Assembly (NCBI GenBank): GCA_017506865.1
Contig: JAFCMP010000035.1
Location: forward strand, 1,178,001-1,242,000
DNA from: Tribonema minus
Lineage: Eukaryota > Sar > Xanthophyceae > Tribonematales > Tribonemataceae
Length of the DNA: 64,000 nt
Direction of reading: 5' to 3'
Shown piece by piece: positions 54,968-63,762 of this stretch (position 1 is the stretch's first letter; each line of letters starts with the position of its first letter). The position numbers were made by a program, and so were the translations under genes. Below the pieces are notes generated by a model. That model was not told the origin of the DNA and made no database searches. It worked only from the letters and a program-made list of their open reading frames with translations.

Positions 54968-57900
54968 TCAGGCGCGGGTGCCGAGGTTGATGGGCTCGGG
55001 AAGCGCGAAACGCGTGTTGAACGCGGTGACCATGTCGTGAAGGCCACGGTTGATGAGGTGACGACGGCTGAGCCAGTCAGTGCCGCTGAGGTCGCCGAAG
55101 TAGCGGACTTGGTAGACTTGGTTGCCGTCGGCGGCACGTCCACGCCCAGGTTTGCGCGCCACGATGGCCTCGACGGCGACAGACGGGTCCAACGTACGGG
55201 CGACGTCAGCGTCGGCGCCGTCGGTGCGGCCAGGCGCGCGTGGCGCGTGATTCGTGAGTAGGGGGCGGCCCATGTAGACAAAGTCGCTCTCCGTGAGCGG
55301 CGATGGGCGCTCGCCGTCAACGTAGCGGCGGATGTGCGCAATGTGGAAGCGCGTGCCGGTGGTAGCGTTGGCAGACATGCGTACTTCAACACATACGGGG
55401 TTGATGACGCGTAGCACCTCAAAAGGGCCTGCCCAGTCCGACTGAAGCTTGGGTGCAACGGCGATCTTGGGGTCCGGTACGGCGGCCACCCAGACGCGGT
55501 CGCCAACTGAGTAGGCAGGTATGTCGAGCGCGGCGGCGTCAGCGTCAAGGCGGCGCTGTAGGGCCTCGCTGTTGCGGCGCAGCAGCTCGTATGCCTCCTG
55601 CAGTGTCGACTGAAGTTCGTGGCGGTAGTCGCTGGAAGTAGGCGGCGCGGGCTCGCCCAAAATGATGTCGATGGGGAGACGCGGGTGAAAGCCCATGTGG
55701 AGGAAGAACGGCGACTCAAAGACCGAGCGGCGGTACGCGGTGTTGGCGGCGAGGGAGTGCGCGAACAGTAGCCGGTCCCAATGCTGAGGGTGACGCAGGG
55801 CGTGTACGCGCATCATGTTGCCGAGTACGTCGTTGCCGCGCTCCACGATGGCGTTGGCCTGGGGGCGGTACGGCGTGGTGGTGGTCTGGTCGATGCCGAG
55901 CAGGTCGCAAAGCTCGCGAATGACGTCATTGACGAACTCCGTACCTTGGTCCGAGTGCAGGTACCGCGGCACGCCAAAGTAGGCCACCCAGTAGTCCACG
56001 ATGCGCTGAGCGATGTGGCGGGGCGCCTTGCCTGGTATGCCGGTGTTGACGCGGAAGCGCGTGCAGGGGTCCACCGGTGCGCACACGTATAGGCTGCCAT
56101 CAGCGGACGGCTGAAAGGGGCCCATAAGGTCGATGTGGAGGCCTTGGCGCGGCTCCAGTGTAGTGTTGAGCGTGCCGGAGGGGAGTTGCGCCTTGCGGTG
56201 GGGGGTCTTGGTGCGCTGACACGTAATGCACGTGTCGCACCAGCGCAATACATCGGCGCGGTGCGTGGGCCAGTAGTACTTGGCGCGAACGCGGCGCAGC
56301 GTGACTTCCGCGCCCATGTGGCCGCCGGAGACGTGGTCGTCGTGGGTGGCGGTGAGCACTATGGAGACCAAAACCTGAGGCACAAAGAGAGTAACGCGCT
56401 CCCTGTCGTTGCTGTACACTGGTGACTGCTCCATGTCCACGCGGAATAATACGCCATCGTCACTGAGACGGTAGTTGGCGAGTTCGGCGGCGGCAGAAGT
56501 GGGAGTGTCACCGGCGGCAGATGACTGAGCAGTAGAGTCGCCGGCGAGCTGTCGCAGTATGGGGCCGGCGGCGGCGTCAGCGGCTTGAAGTTCGCGAAGG
56601 CGCTCTAACGTAAGGCCAGGCAGGCTGGAGTAGCTTGCGGGCGCGCTGGAGTCGCCGTCGCCTTCCGCTGAGGCGGTGAAGTCCGCGTCGTTGATGAAGT
56701 CCGCGCCGCCAGCGTCTGCGACGCTAGAGGCGGCAGCGGACGGCATGGGCGCGCTGCTGCTGTCCGATGGGGCTGGCGAAGAGGCAGGGTCGGCGGCGGC
56801 AGCGGGCTCAGAAGCGCTGGCGGAGCGGCCGACGCCATCGGCGCCAGCGGTGCCAAGGACGGCCGGCTGCGTGCTAACTTCAACGTCGGGGCTGGCGCCG
56901 GCGGGCGAAGCGGCGGCGCTGACGGCTGCGTCGGTGGTGCCAAGGGCGGCTGACTGCACGCCAACTTCAACATCGGCGCTAGCGCCGGCGGAAGAAGTGG
57001 CGGCGCTGGCAGTTGCATCAGCCGCGGCGGAAGTGGTAGCGGTGGCAGCGGGCTTGGCGGCGCTGCGAAGAACCCTAGTGTTGGGCACCAGAGGGTTTGG
57101 AGCGATGACAAGCGCGGCGCTGTTGAGCGCTGCGCGGTCAAACTGAACAGCTCCTGACGCCATGTGGGCCTTGGCGCGAGTCGGCGCGCAAATGAGGCGG
57201 CCAGGAATGATCGTGGAGACGGGCAGTAAGTCCAGCGCTCCTACCATGGCCAGGCAGCTAGAGAGGGTCTTCATGTGAATGGGCAGGATGGCGTTGGCGG
57301 CCAGGCGTCCCTCCAAAGCGCGGGGGAGGGGCAGTGGCGGCGAAATAGGCTCCATGCCCTGAATGCGCAGCATGTCGCTGAAGCTCAAAGTATGAGCCTC
57401 AGAAGGTGCGCAGGCATCGCCGGCGCGCGGCACGTAGTTGGCCGGCAGGCGCTGAGCGATGCGCGCTAGAAGAGTGGGCGCGGGCGCGTGAGCATCCAAG
57501 ATGCAAGCGCCGGCGGGGTAGCGGGACATGTAGACGTAGGCGTCCGGCTGGCTGGGCAGGACGTCGTGGACGGTGAGGCGGCGCGGCTGCTGGTGGCAAT
57601 CGCGAATGCACTGGTCCAGTAGCATGAGGCGCGACCCAGAGCGCTCACTGCGTTGCAGTGACACAACGTAGACGCGGCGGCGTACAGTGGCGGCGCCAAG
57701 AGCCGCTGCGTCTAACGTGTACATGCCGATGTCGTAGCCGCCGCTGAGAAGCATGTCGCGGTACGCGCGGAAGGTGGCACTGCTGAGAAAAGGGGGCACG
57801 TTCTCCAAGATGCCGAGCACGGGCCGGCACCGTAGCTGCAGGCGGCCGTAGTCGAGTGTGGAGATGGCGAGTGGTCCTTCGATGCGCGGGCCGGCGGCGG

Positions 57901-58117
57901 AGTAGGGCTGGCAGTTGCTGCCATGTACCAAGGCGTAGACAGAGCGTACGCGTAGGAAGCGGTAAACCTCCTCCGAGGCAAGGTCGGCGCAGATGGTGGG
58001 CACCGTGGGGAAGCGCTGCGAGTACACATCTAGTGTGCGTTGGTCGAGCTCCACGGCGATGATGGGGCGCATGTAGCCAGCGGCGCCCTCTGTGGCGCCG
58101 CCGATGCCACAGCCCAA
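54968..58117 (-). CDS. E2 second pol frame: C5-cytosine methyltransferase, integrase, chromodomain-like tail
   Basis: At least 1049 residues, ending in TGA; the frame is also open upstream of 58117 (TTG there, no ATG), overlapping the end of the first pol frame in the -1 register. Methyltransferase: motif I ATFADLGCGIGGATEG, IV HGSNCQPYS with the catalytic Cys but SNC instead of PPC, VI LENVPPF, VIII VRRRVYVVS, X NAILPIHMKTLSSCL. A Ser/Ala-rich linker follows, with a duplicated ~24-residue segment (near 56870-57020). Integrase: HDDHVSGGHMG ... CDTCITC zinc finger (about 56220-56360), then HIDLMGPF, HSDQGTEF and NAIVERGNDV for the D, D, E triad, and a GPF module (SDWAGPFEVL, near 55425). The C-terminus (AVEAIVARK, YQVRYFGDLSGTDWLSRRHL) resembles a degenerate chromodomain. 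The methyltransferase lies between RNase H and integrase, unlike in E1. Confidence 0.9.
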   Translation of the reverse strand: MGCGIGGATEGAAGYMRPIIAVELDQRTLDVYSQRFPTVPTICADLASEEVYRFLRVRSVYALVHGSNCQPYSAAGPRIEGPLAISTLDYGRLQLRCRPVLGILENVPPFLSSATFRAYRDMLLSGGYDIGMYTLDAAALGAATVRRRVYVVSLQRSERSGSRLMLLDQCIRDCHQQPRRLTVHDVLPSQPDAYVYMSRYPAGACILDAHAPAPTLLARIAQRLPANYVPRAGDACAPSEAHTLSFSDMLRIQGMEPISPPLPLPRALEGRLAANAILPIHMKTLSSCLAMVGALDLLPVSTIIPGRLICAPTRAKAHMASGAVQFDRAALNSAALVIAPNPLVPNTRVLRSAAKPAATATTSAAADATASAATSSAGASADVEVGVQSAALGTTDAAVSAAASPAGASPDVEVSTQPAVLGTAGADGVGRSASASEPAAAADPASSPAPSDSSSAPMPSAAASSVADAGGADFINDADFTASAEGDGDSSAPASYSSLPGLTLERLRELQAADAAAGPILRQLAGDSTAQSSAAGDTPTSAAAELANYRLSDDGVLFRVDMEQSPVYSNDRERVTLFVPQVLVSIVLTATHDDHVSGGHMGAEVTLRRVRAKYYWPTHRADVLRWCDTCITCQRTKTPHRKAQLPSGTLNTTLEPRQGLHIDLMGPFQPSADGSLYVCAPVDPCTRFRVNTGIPGKAPRHIAQRIVDYWVAYFGVPRYLHSDQGTEFVNDVIRELCDLLGIDQTTTTPYRPQANAIVERGNDVLGNMMRVHALRHPQHWDRLLFAHSLAANTAYRRSVFESPFFLHMGFHPRLPIDIILGEPAPPTSSDYRHELQSTLQEAYELLRRNSEALQRRLDADAAALDIPAYSVGDRVWVAAVPDPKIAVAPKLQSDWAGPFEVLRVINPVCVEVRMSANATTGTRFHIAHIRRYVDGERPSPLTESDFVYMGRPLLTNHAPRAPGRTDGADADVARTLDPSVAVEAIVARKPGRGRAADGNQVYQVRYFGDLSGTDWLSRRHLINRGLHDMVTAFNTRFALPEPINLGTRA

Positions 58118-61100
58118 GTCGGCAAAGGTGGCTGGCTGAAAATGCTGCGCGATGCGCCTGGCCGGCGCAGCGGCAGTTGAAGCGGTAAAGCGGCAGCGGG
58201 CACGTCGTACAGCTCCTGTAGCTGATCCATGCCAATGATGCGGCTGAAACCGTCGGCAGGCTGATGCTCGCCCTTGAGGTAGCGCACGGTGTAGTCGTAC
58301 TCTTCAAGCTGTAAGGCCCAGCGCGTGAGCACTGCGCTGCTGGCCATGTTGCGGTTGAGGAAGAGTAGAGGCTGGCAGTCAGTCCACACTGTGAACGACT
58401 CGTAGCGTAAGTAACCGCGGAAGAACTCCACGGCCTTGACGATGGCCATGAGCTCCTTGACGGTGGCGCCGTAGTTGGCCTCCGCGGGGGATAGCACCTT
58501 GCTGAAGAAAGAGATGACGCGCTCGTAGGGCTGTAGGGCGCCGGCGCGATCGGGACCAGCTTCTGCATCCGGCGGGCACTGTGTGAGCACTGCGCCTACG
58601 GCGTAGGCGGACGCGTCGGTGTAGAGCTGGTATGCCATCTGAGGGTCAGCGTATGTGAGGACGGGCTCCGATAGCAGGGCGGCGCGCAGCTGAGCCATGC
58701 AACGGTCGTGGCGCTCACACCACTGGCGGAATGGATCAGGTCCCGCCGTCTTGCGTAAGAGGTGGTTGAGCGGTGCCACGAGCTCTCCGTGACGGGCAAT
58801 GTGCTTGCTGTAGAACGCGACCATGCCGATGAAGCTGCGCAGCTCCTTGACGGTGCGCGGCAAGGGCACTGCAGAGATGATCTCCACATTGCGAGTGAGC
58901 GGCTTGACGCCTGAAGCAGAAACTTCAAACCCGACAAACTTGATTGCAGTTGTACCAAAAGAGCACTTGCTCACCTTCCACACCAGGCCGTAGTAGCGGG
59001 TGCGGAGTAGGATGGCATAAATGAGTGCGCGGTACTGCTGGTAGTTGGCGGCGTGTGGGCTCATGTCGTCGACGTACTTGGTGGCGCCGGCGGGGCGCAG
59101 GTCGCCAAAGCACATGTCGGCGACGCGGTTGAAGGCGGTGGGAGCGACCTTGCTGCCAAAGCCGAGGCGTGTAGGCTGAATGATGCCAAGCTGCGGTATC
59201 TCCAGCGCGTACAGGTGGCGGCACTCGGGGTCGATGACCAAGTTGTTGAACGCCCCAAGCGCGTCCATGCTGCCAAAGATGCGGCTGCCGCGGAAGTCGC
59301 CCATGAGCTGCGGTATGTGGACAACGGGGCCGTGATCGTCGGCGGTGTCCTTGTTGATGCGGCGGTAGTCGCCGCAGATGCGCCACTTGCTGGTGTGCGG
59401 CTTGGGGGTGACGAGGGGCTGGCTCAGCTGGTCAGTGCGCGCGCAGCGCTCGTGAAGGCCAGCTGCAAGCTGCTGCTCGCCCCAAGTGAGCAGTATGGCA
59501 AGGGCCACGGGGCTGAAGCGGCGTGTGGGTTCACGAAAGGGCTTGTAGGAAGCCTTCATGACCGGCCGGAAGTAGCCGAAGGAAGCAGAGACGTTGCCGA
59601 CGTCCGTGTCTTCTTGTCCGAAGCAGTCCTCGAACTGTTGGAGCAGGGTGACGAAGTCTTGGCGCTGCTCCGCCGTGAATGGGCTGTCGGTTGGGATGAG
59701 CGACGCGAAGTCCACCGGCGGCTTGCCGGTCATGTCGCGAGGCTCAGCAGGGGGGCCAAATAGGCGCGACGGCTCCAGTGGATCTGCGAGCAGGGGATGT
59801 ACTGGCAGATCGGCGTCGCTGAGTAGGCTGGCCATGACGGGTGCGACGTCCTCGGTAGTGTCTGAGTCGTCGTCGTCAGGCGCGTCGGTGGCGGTGAGCT
59901 GATCGCCGGTGACGCTGTTGGTCTCGTAGCTGTCGCTGCTGCTGCTGTTGGCGTGGGCGTCCGTAGTTGGTGAGCCGGGCGCCATCAGGAACATGCCGAC
60001 GTGGTCGCCCACGGGTGAGCCAAGAGGGCTGTACACCGGTGATATGGGGCTGTAGACTGGCGGCGGAAGTCGCAGCCCCCGTGCCCGGGCCACTGCTGTG
60101 TTGCGAGCGGCAAAGACAGCAATGGCGGCGCGCTGAACCTCCCGGTGCGCGCGTGGGTCGGAAGTAGGGGGCCCTCCGGCAGCGTCTGCGTCATGGTGAA
60201 AGGGGCGTGCGGCAAGTTGTGCGGCCGCGTAAGCTGCGGAAGTGCGCCGAACGTCGGGGTCGGTGCGAGGATCCAAGGGGTGGCCGTGGCGCTGGTTGAG
60301 CGCTGCTGCTCCATTGGCGGGCGGCGCTATGTCCATGGCGACGGGCTGATTGCGCTGTGGTGACGGCAGTGGCCCGATGCGCTCCACTTGCCCGCGCGCT
60401 GGGTGCGGCACGCGGTGGCCACGCTGAGCGGCAGGCTGTGGAGGGGGCGAGCGGTGCTGCGGGGAGTGGCGCGCTGGGCTGCGGCGGTGCTGCGGGGAGC
60501 GGCGCGCTGAGCTGCGGCGGTGGTCGTGCCGAAGAGCTCGCTGATCGCGGCTGCGCTCGTGAGTGCTGCGGGGACGGTTGTGCTGACGAACTGGCTGATC
60601 ACGGCTGCGCTCGCGAGCGCTGCTGCGGCGAGGGCTGTCGTGAGCTGGGGCGACGTAGGCCTGGCGCGCGTGGTCGGGCGGCGGCGGTGAGCCGCGGCGC
60701 GGTGTGCGGCCCGCGCCAGAGTCCTGAACTGCCTGAGCGTGGTGCGCGCGGCGGCGAGGTGGAGCGTCGCTGAAGTCCAGCATGTCGACGTCGTCGGCGC
60801 CGTGTTGAGCTGGGTCTGCGAAGTAGCGCGGGCTGCCGGCGGCGATCACGTTGGCGCTGGCCATAGGACGGCGGGAGTCGGCAGGTGCGCGCGACGGGCG
60901 CCCAAGCCGAGGCGCGGGTAGAGGTATGCCCCCATAGTCCCCGGGCTCGTCGGCGCTGGCGTCACGTAGTAGCTTGAAGGCTGCCACGAGGTACCCCGGG
61001 GGCAGAGCGAAGCGCTCACGCTGGCTGGACAACGCCCGGAGTTGAACTTGCACGTAGCCAGCCTCGTCCATGTCGTGGGGCTCCTGCGCGTTGAGTAGCT

Positions 61101-63762
61101 GAAAACCACTTGCCAGTGGCGAGACGTGGTGCTCGCCGCCCAAGCATGGGTGCTGCAGCAGCACAAGGACGCGGCTGCGCTGGCGCGGGGGATCGTCGGC
61201 GCGCAGGGTGAGGTGGATGACGCCGCCGCGTAGAGAGCCCCGCCCAATCTTGACGGCGTGCATGAGCGTGAGTGCGCCAGTGCGGGCTACGTGGGGCTCC
61301 TCCGGCGTGTAGGAGGGCAGTATGGCGTCTGTGACGCCGCCAGAGCCGTGCCGAACTGCCGAGAACGGCTGGTGGCCGCCGACGGCGTTGAGTTCGACAT
61401 CGAACGGGCGCCACTCCATGCGGCGTCTGTGGAGGTGTAGGCTGCGGTTCTCGCCCACTCCGTAGATGGCGAACTCGCGGCGGGGGTCGTCGGGCGTGGC
61501 CAGTACGGGCCGTACAGTGTGCAAATAACCCGTGTACGGGTTAATGCTCATACGGTTGCGCACGAAGAAGGAGTTGCCCAGTACCAGCGATGCGGGCAGG
61601 TCGTCCACCATGATGCAATGCGTTAGGTAGCTGACCTGACGAAGTGGCTCTGCGGGTGCGTTGGCGGCGCGCGGCAGACCAAGGTGAGCATCGCGCCCCT
61701 CGAAAGTGATGGGGAGCATCAAATGGCGACGGTTGTCCATGACGTCGCTGCCGGCGTGGAAGATGGGCAGGTGCTGGCGCGTGATGTCCTCTGGCATGAG
61801 GAACACGCGCGGACGATCGCCGCCGGGGAGTAGGCTGAAGTAGCTCTCTGCCTCTCGCGTGCGGATGTACACGTTGCCGGCGCCGGTGTCCACGACGGCG
61901 GCTGAAAGGTCCAATGCGTCGGCTGCGCTGCCGATGCTGACCTTCACGGTGGCCAAAGTTGCTCCGGCGTCGTAGCCGAACATCTTGTACCAGTCGTCGG
62001 TGCGCCAGTGCGATGGCATGCCGACAGGGATGACGCAAGGGTCTGTGAATGCTGTGGCGCGTAGGTATGCGGGGGCGCCCAGGTTGACAGAGCCGTGATG
62101 AGCTGGCCGCGGGCGCTGCTGTGCTGCGCCAGGCGTGCCAGAGTTGTTGGGGCCGCGGCTAGGGAGCTGGCGGCGTGCGTCTTGGGGCCGTTCTCCGCTG
62201 CTGGGGTTGAGCGTGGGTGGACGCGGCGGCGGCGCCTGCTGGCGCTGCTGGCTGCGGTCTCGAGAAGGCGTGAGTGCGGAGGCGGCACCTGCAGGGGGAG
62301 CAAAACGCAGCGCAGAGTTGCCACCTTGGGGGGTGGGAGCACTCTGCGGACGGGAATTGTCGCCGTGACGGTTGCCGCGGTAGGGACGGCGCCCGCTGCC
62401 GTTGCGGTTGCCGTTGCCCTGGTTGTTGTTGCCGTAGTTGAGCGATGTGTCGTCATCAACGTAGTCGGCGGAGGGAGAGCTGTTGAAGGGAGATGGCGAC
62501 CCATGCTGAGGTGGCATGAAGTTGGCGCTGCTGGCGCCGTTGGTCGCGGTGGAATTCTCTTTGTTGCGCAAAACGATGGTGCGTTCAATGCGCTGAAGAG
62601 ACGCCACCATCTCCTCCTCGTTGAAGCGAGAATGCGTCTGCAGGCGCATCTGCTGGCGCAGTCCCGGAAGTAGGCCCCCCTCGAGGATGGTGAGGAACAG
62701 GCACTCCTGAAGCTCAGGTAGAGGGGCGGCGGAGGCGCCGCTGCTGCCGTCAACGGAGACGGCGCGAGTGCGGCGAACCTGGCCGTATAGGGTAGACAGT
62801 TGCTGAAGCGTGCGGCGGCCGCGTAGAATGTAGGCCTTGCTGGTTTCCTTGGCCCCCTGCTTGAGGTCGACCACGGCGCGGCAGCTGTCCTCGAACGCTG
62901 CCGGGGGGGCGAAGTGCTCGAGCAGCACCTGGGCGATGCCGGTGAAGGAAGTTGGCCAGGTGCCGGCCTGGCGGAGAGAGGTAGCAAGCGCATGTGCCTC
63001 GCCTCTCAAACTGAGGAAGGCATAGTGGCAGATGTCGTGGGGCGCGGTGACTTTCTGCGTCTCCATATAGGAGATGAAGCGCTCTACCCATTCCGTGACG
63101 TCTTGTTCCGTACGTACTCCTTGAAGTAGCTTGGCGCCATGGTAGTCGGGGAGGTTCTTGACGGCGTCTGGCTTGAGAGTCTTTTCTACTGCGCCACGAC
63201 CTGTGAGGGGGATGCCGATGCTGCGCAACGAGGCAAGCAGCTTGGCATGGTCACGGGCGGCGCGCTCCTCGGGGGTGCGATGGCGCCGCGGGCGCAGGTC
63301 GATGCCTGCGGCGGCGGCGGCGGCGGCGACTTCAGCGGCGGTGGCGGCCGCGGTCGGGTCCAGTGTAGAGGGCGCGCCCGCGAAGGAGGGTGCGGCGTCT
63401 GCTGGAGGTCCGGTGGCGGCGGCGGCGGCGGCGGCGGCGATGGCGGCGGCGGCGCGGCCGGAAGCTGCTGCGGCTGGCGGCGGCGGCGGGCCAGGAAAAG
63501 GAGGAAGATTGGGCGGAAAGCCAGGGCCAAGGAGGCGTGGTGGCACCGCGCGGCGCGGCGACGGAGCGGCAGGCGGGCCTGACGTGTCTTCTTCATCGCT
63601 GCTGCTGTCTTCGTTGTTGGGGTCGCGGTAGACGAGGGTTGGGTCGTCGAACGGGTTCGACGGGCCCCCGGCTGCAGCTCGAGCGGCCGCTCGAGACGCG
63701 GCGACTTCGGCAGGTGTAGCCCCAGCTCCACCTCCGAACATGCGTCCGAATGCATTAAACAT
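58030..63762 (-). CDS. E2 gag-protease-RT-RNase H polyprotein
   Basis: 1910 residues from ATG at 63760-63762 to TAG at 58030-58032. The N-terminal part is Ala/Pro-rich; then comes a gag-like helical region (HYAFLSLRGEAHALATSLRQ, AYILRGRRTLQQLSTLYG at about residues 250-340). An Asn/Gly/Arg-rich basic stretch follows instead of a CCHC knuckle. Aspartic protease is near residue 624 (AAVVDTGAGNVYIR). A long Arg/Pro/Ser-rich linker runs to ~1200. Reverse transcriptase has the catalytic KYVDDMSPHA near 1565 and RNase H has LYTDASAYAVGAV near 1718. The frame is intact over 5.7 kb. Expression of the methyltransferase and integrase requires a -1 shift in the overlap near 58030-58240; I see no canonical slippery heptamer there. 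Confidence 0.9.
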   Translation of the reverse strand: MFNAFGRMFGGGAGATPAEVAASRAAARAAAGGPSNPFDDPTLVYRDPNNEDSSSDEEDTSGPPAAPSPRRAVPPRLLGPGFPPNLPPFPGPPPPPAAAASGRAAAAIAAAAAAAATGPPADAAPSFAGAPSTLDPTAAATAAEVAAAAAAAGIDLRPRRHRTPEERAARDHAKLLASLRSIGIPLTGRGAVEKTLKPDAVKNLPDYHGAKLLQGVRTEQDVTEWVERFISYMETQKVTAPHDICHYAFLSLRGEAHALATSLRQAGTWPTSFTGIAQVLLEHFAPPAAFEDSCRAVVDLKQGAKETSKAYILRGRRTLQQLSTLYGQVRRTRAVSVDGSSGASAAPLPELQECLFLTILEGGLLPGLRQQMRLQTHSRFNEEEMVASLQRIERTIVLRNKENSTATNGASSANFMPPQHGSPSPFNSSPSADYVDDDTSLNYGNNNQGNGNRNGSGRRPYRGNRHGDNSRPQSAPTPQGGNSALRFAPPAGAASALTPSRDRSQQRQQAPPPRPPTLNPSSGERPQDARRQLPSRGPNNSGTPGAAQQRPRPAHHGSVNLGAPAYLRATAFTDPCVIPVGMPSHWRTDDWYKMFGYDAGATLATVKVSIGSAADALDLSAAVVDTGAGNVYIRTREAESYFSLLPGGDRPRVFLMPEDITRQHLPIFHAGSDVMDNRRHLMLPITFEGRDAHLGLPRAANAPAEPLRQVSYLTHCIMVDDLPASLVLGNSFFVRNRMSINPYTGYLHTVRPVLATPDDPRREFAIYGVGENRSLHLHRRRMEWRPFDVELNAVGGHQPFSAVRHGSGGVTDAILPSYTPEEPHVARTGALTLMHAVKIGRGSLRGGVIHLTLRADDPPRQRSRVLVLLQHPCLGGEHHVSPLASGFQLLNAQEPHDMDEAGYVQVQLRALSSQRERFALPPGYLVAAFKLLRDASADEPGDYGGIPLPAPRLGRPSRAPADSRRPMASANVIAAGSPRYFADPAQHGADDVDMLDFSDAPPRRRAHHAQAVQDSGAGRTPRRGSPPPPDHARQAYVAPAHDSPRRSSARERSRDQPVRQHNRPRSTHERSRDQRALRHDHRRSSARRSPQHRRSPARHSPQHRSPPPQPAAQRGHRVPHPARGQVERIGPLPSPQRNQPVAMDIAPPANGAAALNQRHGHPLDPRTDPDVRRTSAAYAAAQLAARPFHHDADAAGGPPTSDPRAHREVQRAAIAVFAARNTAVARARGLRLPPPVYSPISPVYSPLGSPVGDHVGMFLMAPGSPTTDAHANSSSSDSYETNSVTGDQLTATDAPDDDDSDTTEDVAPVMASLLSDADLPVHPLLADPLEPSRLFGPPAEPRDMTGKPPVDFASLIPTDSPFTAEQRQDFVTLLQQFEDCFGQEDTDVGNVSASFGYFRPVMKASYKPFREPTRRFSPVALAILLTWGEQQLAAGLHERCARTDQLSQPLVTPKPHTSKWRICGDYRRINKDTADDHGPVVHIPQLMGDFRGSRIFGSMDALGAFNNLVIDPECRHLYALEIPQLGIIQPTRLGFGSKVAPTAFNRVADMCFGDLRPAGATKYVDDMSPHAANYQQYRALIYAILLRTRYYGLVWKVSKCSFGTTAIKFVGFEVSASGVKPLTRNVEIISAVPLPRTVKELRSFIGMVAFYSKHIARHGELVAPLNHLLRKTAGPDPFRQWCERHDRCMAQLRAALLSEPVLTYADPQMAYQLYTDASAYAVGAVLTQCPPDAEAGPDRAGALQPYERVISFFSKVLSPAEANYGATVKELMAIVKAVEFFRGYLRYESFTVWTDCQPLLFLNRNMASSAVLTRWALQLEEYDYTVRYLKGEHQPADGFSRIIGMDQLQELYDVPAAALPLQLPLRRPGASRSIFSQPPLPTWAVASAAPQRAPLATCAPSSPWSSTNAH

